A stretch of DNA of 63,788 nucleotides from the NCBI GenBank assembly GCA_002716125.1, contig PAZH01000046.1, positions 1-63,788 on the forward strand. The letters run 5' to 3'. The stretch's first letter is position 1; each line of letters begins with the position of its first letter. Origin of the DNA: Rhodospirillaceae bacterium (GTDB taxonomy: Bacteria; Pseudomonadota; Alphaproteobacteria; UBA8366). The translations under genes and the position numbers were made by a program. The notes beneath the pieces were generated by a model. It did no database searches, had not been told where the DNA came from, and saw nothing but the letters and a program-made list of their open reading frames with translations. Positions 18,629 to 26,251 of the stretch are shown in pieces.

Positions 18629-18779
18629 CGAAGCCCATCGGTCAAATTCGGCGGCGCATATCTACCGCCTTCGGCCGGAAAATTAGCCGATCAGGCCGTG
18701 CGGCACCATGCCCGTTCCGCGCCTATTTGATCGTCTTGCGCCGCAACAACCCCTATGGCATAAGGCGCACGTCTGGTGC

Positions 18780-18854
18780 GCCGCCGTAGCTCAGGGGTAG
18801 AGCGCGCCCTTGGTAAGGGCGAGGCCAGTGGTTCAATTCCACTCGGCGGCACCA
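18780..18854 (+). tRNA. tRNA-Thr(GGT)
   Basis: Complete cloverleaf with encoded CCA. Acceptor GCCGCCG (18780-18786) pairs with CGGCGGC (18844-18850); the D arm holds GCTCAGGGGTAGAGC; the anticodon loop is CTTGGTAAG with anticodon GGT between a CGCCC/GGGCG stem; the T arm contains GGTTCAATTCC. Reads threonine codon ACC (and ACU). Confidence 0.95.
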
Positions 18855-18919
18855 TTCTAGCGTTGACCGCGCCTCTATGTGAGCCGCCGTCCAATCCTCC
18901 GGTAAGCCAAATTGATAAT

Positions 18920-19807
18920 TCAGCGCACCGCGTTCCGTTGTCCGTATAGGACTGCGATGCCGGAGGCGATGATCAAAGCGGTGCCGAGCCAGATCACCGG
19001 CGTCGGCGCCTCTCCCCAGAAAAGATAGCCGAGCAACAACGCCCAGACGATCGCCGTGTATTTGTAGGGCGCAACGACACTGGCGGCGGCGAACCGCAGC
19101 GATTCGGTCATGCTGTAAATCCCCAGTCCGAAGCCACACGCCGACAAGGCCAATAGGCCATACTCGCGCCAGCCCATCGCGACCCATCCCAGCGGAAACG
19201 TACAGGCCGCGATGATCGTAACGGTGAGGCTGGCGTAAAACAGCGTTGAGACCGCGGTCTCGCACGCCATCGCGTGGCGCAGCACGAGTTCTCTGATTGC
19301 GGACAACAACGCCACCGCGAGCGGCGCCAAGAGGACCCATTCGAAGGCGCTCGACGTGGGGTTCAAGACAAGCGCCGCACCGATGAATCCCAAGGCGACG
19401 GCCGAACACAACAGCCAGGTAATCCGTTCGCCCAGCCAAATCGGTGCCAACAAACAGACGAATAAGGGGTTCGTGAAAAAGATGATGGTTGCGATGGACA
19501 GCGGCAGCTGACTCAGCGCGTAGATAAACAGAAAGATCGGTAACACCAGCAGGACCGCGGACCAAAACTGCAAGCGCAGGCTATCGATCCGCAGCACCTG
19601 CAAACCGCCCTGCCGATAGACCAGCAGAAGGATCAACAGCAGCACGAACACGCCGCGAATGAAAATGGCTTGGCCAATGGGATGGTCGTTCACAACCAAT
19701 TTCATGATGGAGTCGTTGAACGTGATGCAGCCGATGCCGAACACGCTGAGGGCGATGCCGCGAAAGGGGCGGTGCTCACGACTGTCTGTCGCCTTCGGGG
19801 TTGTCAT
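18920..19807 (-). CDS. EamA/DMT-superfamily transporter
   Basis: 295-residue inner-membrane protein with ten hydrophobic segments arranged as two five-helix EamA repeats (residues about 15-145 and 150-285). Seen: VFGIGCITFNDSIMKLVV in helix 1 and FTNPLFVCLLAPIWLGE at the end of the first repeat, with AALVLNPTSSAFEW between repeats, and ALLLGYLFWGEAPTPVIWLG near the end of the second. The family exports metabolites or amino acids; the substrate is unknown. Start ATG 19807 with GGGGAG upstream. It is transcribed away from the crotonase gene across a 276-base divergent region in which I see no clear operator. Confidence 0.87.
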   Translation of the reverse strand: MTTPKATDSREHRPFRGIALSVFGIGCITFNDSIMKLVVNDHPIGQAIFIRGVFVLLLILLLVYRQGGLQVLRIDSLRLQFWSAVLLVLPIFLFIYALSQLPLSIATIIFFTNPLFVCLLAPIWLGERITWLLCSAVALGFIGAALVLNPTSSAFEWVLLAPLAVALLSAIRELVLRHAMACETAVSTLFYASLTVTIIAACTFPLGWVAMGWREYGLLALSACGFGLGIYSMTESLRFAAASVVAPYKYTAIVWALLLGYLFWGEAPTPVIWLGTALIIASGIAVLYGQRNAVR

Positions 19808-20083
19808 CTCATGGTTCTCCCCGGGCGGACCTGACGATTGAAAAATGAAAGCATGGGCAAAAAACGCTGTACCAGGCTAGGGTTTCGGCGTTGGGGTGTG
19901 GCGAAGCGGTGTATCGGATGGACGATCGGGCATCCCGACACTATAGGATTTCGTATCCGAAATGTCCGCCATTTACCGACGTCTCTAGCGCCCGCGGGCA
20001 ATCGACCAAGAGGTTGCGCACGGACATATTCCGAGTCAGCATCGTCACCTCTTCAAAAATCTCTAAAGGGAGTGCCGGTTCAA

Positions 20084-20809
20084 ATGAGCGATAATCTTTT
20101 GCTGGAACAAAACGGCCGGATGTTGGTCGCAACCTTCAACCGCCCGGAGGACAACAAGGTCTCCGACGGCATGGCGCGAGAATTAGGCGCCGTGCTCACT
20201 ACCGCGCACGAGACCTCGGATATGGTTTTGCTCAAGAGCGCTGGACCCGACTTTTGCACCGGCCGTTTGCGCGACCCCGATGCCGGCCCGCCGCACCCGG
20301 AGGCCTATTCCCGCCGCCCCGAGTACGATTCGATCTTTTACTGCTATCAGGCGATCCGCGACGCGCAGGTCCCCGTGGTCGGCGTTATCGAAGGCCGCTG
20401 CATGGGCTTCGGCACGGCCGCGGCCGCATGCTGCGACGTCTCTTTCGCCAGCAGCAACGCACGCTTCAACATCCCCGAGATGACCCATCAAGTCATGCCG
20501 ACGATGGTGATGTCCGCGCTTTACGACCGGATAAGCCGCAACGCCATCATGTGGATGACCTATTCGGCCGAGTTCATCGACGCCCAGCAAGCGATGATGT
20601 ACGGCATCGTCAGCCGGGCGGTCGAGGCCGACAAGCTCGAGGACGAAGTCACGAAGTTCTGCGAGACGCTCCTGAGCCGCCCGCGCCCAGGGATACTCGG
20701 TCTCAAGGAATATTTGCGCGCCGCACCGAATATGGACCCGCAAGGCGCGCTCGACTACGCGCGCACTCTGCATTCCATGGTCAACACCGCGGCGGCGATG
20801 AAGGAATAA
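20084..20809 (+). CDS. Enoyl-CoA hydratase/isomerase family protein
   Basis: 241-residue crotonase-fold protein. Start at ATG 20084 after GGGAG; a much longer open frame upstream is not supported. Core segments: ATFNRPEDNKVSDGM, GPDFCTGRLRDPD (oxyanion region) and IEGRCMGFGTAAAACCDVSF. At the position of the first catalytic Glu of classical hydratases there is Ala (in TAAAACCD), while the second Glu is kept in FNIPEM. It may therefore be an isomerase, hydrolase or lyase of the superfamily rather than a true hydratase. Followed after about 300 bases by another crotonase gene on the same strand. Confidence 0.82.
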   Translation: MSDNLLLEQNGRMLVATFNRPEDNKVSDGMARELGAVLTTAHETSDMVLLKSAGPDFCTGRLRDPDAGPPHPEAYSRRPEYDSIFYCYQAIRDAQVPVVGVIEGRCMGFGTAAAACCDVSFASSNARFNIPEMTHQVMPTMVMSALYDRISRNAIMWMTYSAEFIDAQQAMMYGIVSRAVEADKLEDEVTKFCETLLSRPRPGILGLKEYLRAAPNMDPQGALDYARTLHSMVNTAAAMKE

Positions 20810-21112
20810 GCGCCGGAGAAACGAAGCGCCACCAAACCGCCCCCCGGTGTCATCCCGGGGTGAGTGCACATTACATCGCGGCGAGAGCAGGAATCGTGGA
20901 CTTGTGGATCAACATGATCTTTGCCGCGAACTGAATTTCTAAAATTCGCGCCCGTTTTTCTCAAGAGCGACATGTACCGCGCGCTGGAACGCCTTGTGCC
21001 TCGTCTATCGGGAACGATACTTTGGTCTGGGCGAGCCGCGTGGTTCGTCCCCATTGAAACACAAAGACTTTCTCTCGAAGAGTTCAGTCAGGCAAAACAC
21101 GGAGCGCCGAAG
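20810..21112. other. Intergenic stretch between two crotonase genes with repeat remnant
   Basis: No convincing gene. A GC hairpin CCCCGG / CCGGGG (20842-20847 with 20855-20860) is followed by TGAGTGCACATTAC and GCGGCGAGAGCAGGAATC, resembling a decayed form of the common 'GTCATCCC...GGGAATC' dispersed repeat. The open frame running into the next gene from 20921 has no family match and I treat it as non-coding. The hairpin has no U-run. Confidence 0.5.
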
Positions 21113-21781
21113 ATGACCGAGATCGTAACCTACGCCCTGGACGACGGGATTGCGACGCTGACGATGGACGACGGTAAAGCAAATGCCATGGCGCCCGCGA
21201 TGAGTGGGGCGTTGAACGAAAATCTCGACCGGGCCGCGAACGAAGCGAAGGCGGTCGTCATTCGCGGCCGCAAAGGCGTGTTTTGCGGCGGCTTCGATCT
21301 GAAGATCATCAACGGCGACGACGATGCGATGAAGACGCAGATGCGGGACGCCGGGATGACCCTTCTCAAGCGGCTCTACCTTTCGCCGCAACCGATCGTC
21401 ATCGCGGTCACCGGTCATGCGGTCGCCATGGGCGCCCTGCTGCTCTTGACCGGCGACGCCCGCATCGGGACCGCCGGTGAATTTCGGATCGGATTGAACG
21501 AGACCGGCATCGGTCTCTCCTTGCCACCAACGGGCCTCGAACTCGCGCGCGATCGCCTGGCGCCGATGGTCTTACAGCGCGCCACAATCAACGCCGAACT
21601 CTTCCCGCCGGAAGATGCCCCCGCAGCGGGCTATCTCGATCGCGTCTGCTCCCCGGAAGACTTCGATGCCGCCGTCAAAGAGGCTGCCCAGTCCCTCGCC
21701 GCCCTCGACCCCACCGCCTTCGCCGAAACCAAACGCCGCGTCCGGCAACCGACCCTCGAACGCATCGCCGCGGCGGGGTGA
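21113..21781 (+). CDS. Enoyl-CoA hydratase/isomerase family protein, short
   Basis: 222-residue crotonase-fold protein, shorter than the usual 255-260 because the C-terminal helical region is reduced. Start at ATG 21113 after GGAG. Seen: VVIRGRKGVFCGGFDLKII (first oxyanion loop), VTGHAVAMGALLLLTGDARI (second loop, with Leu where the hydratase Glu sits) and FRIGLNETGIGLSLPP (NE pair retained), then a basic C terminus. Similar proteins are annotated as crotonase/enoyl-CoA hydratase without a proven substrate. It ends close to the AT-richer accessory patch. Confidence 0.82.
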   Translation: MTEIVTYALDDGIATLTMDDGKANAMAPAMSGALNENLDRAANEAKAVVIRGRKGVFCGGFDLKIINGDDDAMKTQMRDAGMTLLKRLYLSPQPIVIAVTGHAVAMGALLLLTGDARIGTAGEFRIGLNETGIGLSLPPTGLELARDRLAPMVLQRATINAELFPPEDAPAAGYLDRVCSPEDFDAAVKEAAQSLAALDPTAFAETKRRVRQPTLERIAAAG

Positions 21782-21951
21782 GGTTTATCACGTCTCTCCA
21801 GATGAACTTGATTAGTTCACTACAGCTCTGATTTTGTCGTGATATGTTAACGAATTGTTGTCAGCTTGGTGTTAGTTACAAGTGTTAGACATGGTTTTGG
21901 CTACAATCTATGATATGCCAAAGCTACAAGAACGCTACCAAGGGGGAATGC

Positions 21952-22485
21952 ATGGAAGAGCAAGAAGCTTATGCGACGATGCTGTTTCGCGCTCCTGTAA
22001 GTTCGGACTTCTTACTTGCGGCACCATTGCCTCAAAGTGAGTTTATGCGCGCTGAGAAGAATTCTTCTCTCCTAAAGTCTCTCATGGATTACACCTCCAA
22101 GGGGGAAGAGGTCGAAGATGGTCGATTTCTACTTCCCTCAGCCGAGCGTTTTGATCCGACACAATTTATGTCTGGCAGCTTATGCTGTGTTGCCGATTTT
22201 TCGTCACCGCCCGGCATTTCTATCGTAGGTGAAGAGGACGTAATTGGTTGTGAACATCCCTTCGAATACTTCACCCAAATGTCTGCACAACGCGCAGTGA
22301 TGTCCCGCGATTGGTGGTATTACGATATTACCCTCAGCCTGGGCCAACTACAGCTCCAGTTCCGGCGTTTATATCTACCGGTTGTTGACGTAAACGATCG
22401 CATCAGTCATGTCTGGATGGTCCATAGATTTGTTGGCGATCCGGTCAGGCTGATATCTGATCGCGACGCATTCGCTTGGAGCTGA
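21952..22485 (+). CDS. PAS_5-like protein (tentative), first of tandem pair
   Basis: 177-residue soluble protein without a firm family match. Start at ATG 21952 after a strong AGGGGG site. The central and C-terminal part has the look of the alphaproteobacterial PAS_5 fold: FLLPSAERFDPTQFM (the 'G..P.R.DfdP' opening), a hydrophobic CCVADFS strand, an HPFEYFTQMSAQRA helix and a final RRLYLPVVDV...WMVHRF strand pair. The first 50 residues match nothing I recognise. Separated from the next, similar-looking gene by only two bases. Base composition is more AT-rich than neighbours. Possible sensory or regulatory role is inference. Confidence 0.5.
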   Translation: MEEQEAYATMLFRAPVSSDFLLAAPLPQSEFMRAEKNSSLLKSLMDYTSKGEEVEDGRFLLPSAERFDPTQFMSGSLCCVADFSSPPGISIVGEEDVIGCEHPFEYFTQMSAQRAVMSRDWWYYDITLSLGQLQLQFRRLYLPVVDVNDRISHVWMVHRFVGDPVRLISDRDAFAWS

Positions 22486-22487
22486 AG

Positions 22488-23006
22488 ATGCTAGGCGTGA
22501 TCGACAGGATCGAAGAACAAGACGGCCTCGAATGGCAAGAACGCATTACGTACGAATTTGAACAGCTTCTCTTGCGTGAAAAAGCTGCCCAGTCAGATAT
22601 TTATCACCTTTTCCAACTTTGGAATGAAGCCCGTGGAGGAGAACTGTTCCCAAATGAAAACTCTTTTGTAGTTGGCAATCAAATCCCCGAAGAACTCTCT
22701 CGGCGAATTGGATTGGCAGACGTCACGCCGGACGACCCTGGCAAATATCAGATGCTGATCCACGGAGGCCGTACCTTTGCCGGAATACAGGGACGCCCTA
22801 TCGAAGAGTTCCCCAGTCGATTAAATGTCGAATTGGTCGCGTCGGAATACTGGCGTTGCAAATTCTCTGGCGCGCCCTTCTACAGCGAGATCGACCAAAA
22901 TCTAAACTGCAGCACCCGACACTATTTCCGTGGCCTATTCCCCGTTGGCGAAGGCTCTAAAGTCACTAAGATCTTTCTTGCTTACAGACTTATTTCCCAA
23001 GATTAG
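22488..23006 (+). CDS. PAS_5-like protein (tentative), second of tandem pair
   Basis: 172-residue soluble protein. Start at ATG 22488 with GGAG formed by the end of the previous gene. After a short N-terminal helix it shows YHLFQLWNEARGGELFPNEN, which matches the 'L..yW...rg...P' opening of PAS_5 domains, then DPGKYQMLIHGGRTFAGIQG (the F-x-x-x-x-x-G-T/R strand and G-R loop) and, at the end, YFRGLFPVGEGSKVTKIFLAYRLIS, matching the last two PAS strands. Its last 72 bases overlap the convergent acetyltransferase-like gene. No DNA-binding or kinase domain is attached. Confidence 0.55.
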   Translation: MLGVIDRIEEQDGLEWQERITYEFEQLLLREKAAQSDIYHLFQLWNEARGGELFPNENSFVVGNQIPEELSRRIGLADVTPDDPGKYQMLIHGGRTFAGIQGRPIEEFPSRLNVELVASEYWRCKFSGAPFYSEIDQNLNCSTRHYFRGLFPVGEGSKVTKIFLAYRLISQD

Positions 23007-23708
23007 CAGATTCTCGATCCCAGCTGCGCATTCTGCTCGCATTTGATCCAACATATCGTATCGATGCATATATAACATGTGGACGTCGAGCGCTTTACCG
23101 CGACCGGTATAATATCCTTGAGACAACGCAGAACCTCGTTTTAGTCCCGTTGCGTTCTCCCCGAATGTTTGTCTCCGTTGAGCCATTAAGGTGACGTAGT
23201 AATCGGCCAAAAACTCCTGCAGACCAAAATTTCGCCCAAGACGCGCAACGACATTGCTTAAACCCATTCCTCTGTAGTTCGGGTGAATCCAGGTACCGCC
23301 ACCAAAATGCACGCGAGAAGAAAGTGTGGGAAAAGTTCGATCCCCAACTAACTGCATTCTCGGCCTTTCGAAAGAAACACTTCGAGTTCGGAAAAGGCGC
23401 CCTGATCTTATTTCTTCAAGGAAGTCATCTGTAAAAATCAATCTGTCGCAGTGGCATCCGATTATTTCACCATCTTCATTTCGGAAAGCCGTCCAAAACG
23501 CATTGACGCCTAAGTCGTGAACATCTGAGTCCAACGTAGAAGAAACTCCTAAAGGGTCGAGCTGATGTGGAATGGTCGCAGCCCATTTTTTCCATTCTGA
23601 AACATTTGGTGAAATTTCGACTTTAATTCGAAGATCTCTCCTCAAAAGCTCTAAAGCTCCGTCGACCCAAAGGTCGATATCTCGAAAGTCTTGATCCGTA
23701 AATCTCAT
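22935..23708 (-). CDS. GNAT-like acyltransferase (tentative)
   Basis: 257-residue soluble protein of no family I can name. The segment GGGTWIHPNYRGMGLSNVVA has the GNAT acyl-CoA-binding signature (R-G-M-G-L), preceded by a beta strand and followed by a helix and the LADYYVTLMAQRRQTFGENA strand region. EDGEIIGCHCDRLIF resembles the strand before motif A. It could be an N-acyltransferase or a FeeM/autoinducer-synthase-like member of the superfamily. Its 3' end overlaps the second PAS_5-like gene on the other strand by 72 bases. AT-rich codon use suggests recent acquisition. Confidence 0.5.
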   Translation of the reverse strand: MRFTDQDFRDIDLWVDGALELLRRDLRIKVEISPNVSEWKKWAATIPHQLDPLGVSSTLDSDVHDLGVNAFWTAFRNEDGEIIGCHCDRLIFTDDFLEEIRSGRLFRTRSVSFERPRMQLVGDRTFPTLSSRVHFGGGTWIHPNYRGMGLSNVVARLGRNFGLQEFLADYYVTLMAQRRQTFGENATGLKRGSALSQGYYTGRGKALDVHMLYMHRYDMLDQMRAECAAGIENLLILGNKSVSKKDLSDFRAFANGE

Positions 23709-24188
23709 AGGAAGTGCCCCGTTTCATCCAAAAACAGTGATTGCAAGATATGCGATTCATGAGCGCTACGAACTCAACTCAAAAGGGATTATCCAGATCA
23801 TCCAATTGGCATGATCGAATTTCGCACACTCTTATTGATTGCATCGCCAAATTTTTGCTCAGTATGCTAAATATTGTAAAATTTATGCACGGGCATACAA
23901 TATATAGAGATAAAAATGTTTCCATGCACTTCCAACAGCAATGAATGGGAACTAAGAAATTTATGAATTACCGACTAATCTGACACTTAAGGTTTCAGAG
24001 ATATCAGGGCATTAACCATAAATATGACTAAATTGAACGTTGAATTAGAACTTAAGAATACCGGTTGCGACAGCACCGGAAATCGTTTCCAAAAAAACTA
24101 ATCTGCTTCGAAAATTCAAAAGAATTCTGCGAATCGGTGCTCATAGGACACGTATTTTGGACCGAATACTAAACTTTGCTTGAATCAA
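23709..24188. other. AT-rich 480-base intergenic region
   Basis: No supported gene. An open frame at 23741-23944 on the plus strand has no family look and no ribosome site. The region should hold the promoter of the acyltransferase-like gene (reading left) and the 3' untranslated end of the TctAB operon (reading left from 24189). Stretches such as CTAAATATTGTAAAATTTATG near 23869-23888 are much more AT-rich than the rest of the window. No terminator or direct repeats bounding an element were found. Confidence 0.55.
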
Positions 24189-26156
24189 CTACCCCCCCAG
24201 CCACCATGGCATTTCGACATAGCTCTGCAGCAGACCCGCTGGGTATCTGAGGCTCAGGAAATGCGACATGATGCCGAGGAACGCCACGCCGGCGATGCCG
24301 AGGATGGCGTTTCGCAGGTGGTGATGATCGGCATGCCAAGTGATGAAAGCGTAGATGAAGAGCGCGCAGCCGAAGGGGAACCCGACAAGCGCCACCGCGC
24401 CCAACATCGCGACGACCCAGCCGAGGAAGTAGTATTCGCTGCGTTCCGTCAGCCCCGCCAGCTCGCTGTCGTGCAAGACCGCGGACGGCTTCGCCGCGCG
24501 AAACATCGTGAGCAGCAACGGTACGGCGAGCGCGAGCGTGACGATCGATACGATCATCGGGAAGATCTTCCCCATAATGTGATATTGGAAACTGCTCGCC
24601 AGGGCGAAGACAGCAAACCCCGCCATCGCAAAGCCAAATACAAGCTGTGGCGATTTGCGGCGCACGCCGTTGGGCCCGTCTTCCTCGTAAGTCTTATCCT
24701 TGTTCGGCGAGAACCGCCACGCCATGTAGATCGAAGCGACCGTCAACAGCAATAGGATGATGACGATTGGACGCTCGAAGAAACTCCAGCCGTAGACTTG
24801 GCTCGCCTGGTAGATTTTCGGCTCGAGCCGCGGGGCCAGGAAATAGCCGATCAACAACGCCGGCCGAGACCAACCAAACCGCTTCATAAAGATGCCGAGC
24901 GTGCCCATGATCAACAGCGCGATGAGGTCCTGCCAATCCCGGGTCGCCTGAAAGGCGGCAAAGAAGATCAGCATGATCATGAACGGCGCCAAGAGGGAGT
25001 AGCGGATCGTCGTCAGCTTGGCGACGTGATTGGCGATCCCAAGACAAATCAAAGCGCCCGCCACGTTTGCCAGCGCCAGCGACCAAATCATGACGAAGGT
25101 AAGGTTCAGGTGCTCCGTCATCATGGTGAGGCCAGGCTCGACCCCGACCAAGACGAAACCGCCGAGCAAGATCGCCATGCTGCCCGAGCCTGGAATGCCG
25201 AACAGCAAGGTCGGGATCAGGGCCCCGCCCTCCTTCGCGTTGTTCGCGGACTCCGGCGCCAGAACGCCGCGTATATCGCCCTTACCGAATTCGTCCCGAT
25301 CCTTGGTGGTTTGGATAACGTGCCCATAGGCGATCCAGTCGACAACCGAGCCGCCGAGGCCCGGCAATGCGCCGACGATACAGCCAATCACCGAACAGCG
25401 AATGACGATCCACTTGTGGCGGATGGCGTCTTTCAATCCTTGCAGCCAGCCGTGGCCAAGCGTCCCGGTCTCGGAAATCGACGTGTTCCGGCGCAGCAGA
25501 TCGACGATCTCGGGCAGTGCGAACATGCCGAGGCCGACGATCACAATCGGAATACCGTCGCTTAGATATCCGGAGTCGAACGTCATCCGGAATTCGCCGG
25601 TCGCCGGCGCCGCGCCGATACTGCCGATCAGCAACCCGACTCCACAGGTCGTTAGCCCCTTCAACGCGCTTGTCCCGGTTAGCATGCCGATCATGCTGAG
25701 CGCCAAGACGATCAGCAGAAGCTGTTCGCCAAATCCCATCGCCAAAATGATTGGCCGTGCCGCAAAGACCGCGCCGGTCAAAATAATAGCGCCGAAAATT
25801 CCACCGAATAGAGAGGCCGAGAAAGCGGCCCCCAGGGCACGCGCGCCCTCACCGCGCTTGGCCAACGGAAACCCGTCGACGACGGTCGCTTGCGATCCCG
25901 CGGTGCCGGGTATCCCCATTAGCACAGAAGGGAAGGTATCCGAAGTGACCGTCGGCGCCAGTAAGCCGATCATCATCGACAAGGCATGCGATTCATCCAT
26001 GCCAAAGACGAACGGCAGAACGATCGATAGGCCGGCAATGCCGCCGAGCCCCGGTAAGATGCCGACGAGGAGCCCGAGAATCGTCCCGAGCATGAGAAAG
26101 AACAGATGCACCGGTGTGAACATTTCCACCAGCGCCTGAAAGAAGAATTCAACCAT
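24189..26156 (-). CDS. Tripartite tricarboxylate transporter permease, TctA-TctB fusion
   Basis: 655-residue inner-membrane protein. Residues 1-490 are a full TctA (about 12 helices; ILPGLGGIAGLSIVLPFVFG, FPSVLMGIPGTAGSQATVVDG, GALPGLGGSVVDWIAYG and IPTLLFGIPGSGSMAILLGG). After a linker (DKTYEEDGPNGVRRK), residues 505-655 give four further helices with a small-subunit (TctB/DUF1468) look, a role otherwise supplied by a separate gene. No separate tctB is present, supporting a true fusion. Works with the TctC encoded upstream to import an organic acid. A hairpin lies between the two genes. Confidence 0.88.
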   Translation of the reverse strand: MVEFFFQALVEMFTPVHLFFLMLGTILGLLVGILPGLGGIAGLSIVLPFVFGMDESHALSMMIGLLAPTVTSDTFPSVLMGIPGTAGSQATVVDGFPLAKRGEGARALGAAFSASLFGGIFGAIILTGAVFAARPIILAMGFGEQLLLIVLALSMIGMLTGTSALKGLTTCGVGLLIGSIGAAPATGEFRMTFDSGYLSDGIPIVIVGLGMFALPEIVDLLRRNTSISETGTLGHGWLQGLKDAIRHKWIVIRCSVIGCIVGALPGLGGSVVDWIAYGHVIQTTKDRDEFGKGDIRGVLAPESANNAKEGGALIPTLLFGIPGSGSMAILLGGFVLVGVEPGLTMMTEHLNLTFVMIWSLALANVAGALICLGIANHVAKLTTIRYSLLAPFMIMLIFFAAFQATRDWQDLIALLIMGTLGIFMKRFGWSRPALLIGYFLAPRLEPKIYQASQVYGWSFFERPIVIILLLLTVASIYMAWRFSPNKDKTYEEDGPNGVRRKSPQLVFGFAMAGFAVFALASSFQYHIMGKIFPMIVSIVTLALAVPLLLTMFRAAKPSAVLHDSELAGLTERSEYYFLGWVVAMLGAVALVGFPFGCALFIYAFITWHADHHHLRNAILGIAGVAFLGIMSHFLSLRYPAGLLQSYVEMPWWLGG

Positions 26157-26200
26157 GCGTCAGCGCCCGTACCGGCAAAATTTAAGAAATGCGATAGAGT

Positions 26201-26230
26201 GCGGCATCCGACGCAATCGCCGGATGCCGC
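26201..26230 (-). terminator. Hairpin between tctC and tctAB (possible attenuator)
   Basis: Perfect 10-bp stem GCGGCATCCG / CGGATGCCGC (26201-26210 with 26221-26230), ten-base loop. On the minus strand the following bases are ACTCTATCGC, so there is no U-run; it may stabilise the tctC mRNA 3' end rather than terminate. It sits 21 bases after the tctC stop, matching the position of the dctP/dctQ hairpin. Confidence 0.6.
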
Positions 26231-26251
26231 TAACCCTAGCGTATGCCGCGA

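Noticed and set aside
18406..18645. A 79-residue open frame before the MFS gene
   Set aside because: It is out of frame with the better-patterned 59-aa gene at 18449-18628, has an unstructured Arg/Ser-rich product and no family look.
20921..21112. Upstream extension of the second crotonase gene
   Set aside because: The extra 64 residues match nothing in the crotonase fold, and a proper start with GGAG lies at 21113.
23741..23944. A 67-residue open frame in the AT-rich intergenic region
   Set aside because: No ribosome-binding site and no recognisable pattern; short open frames are expected by chance there.
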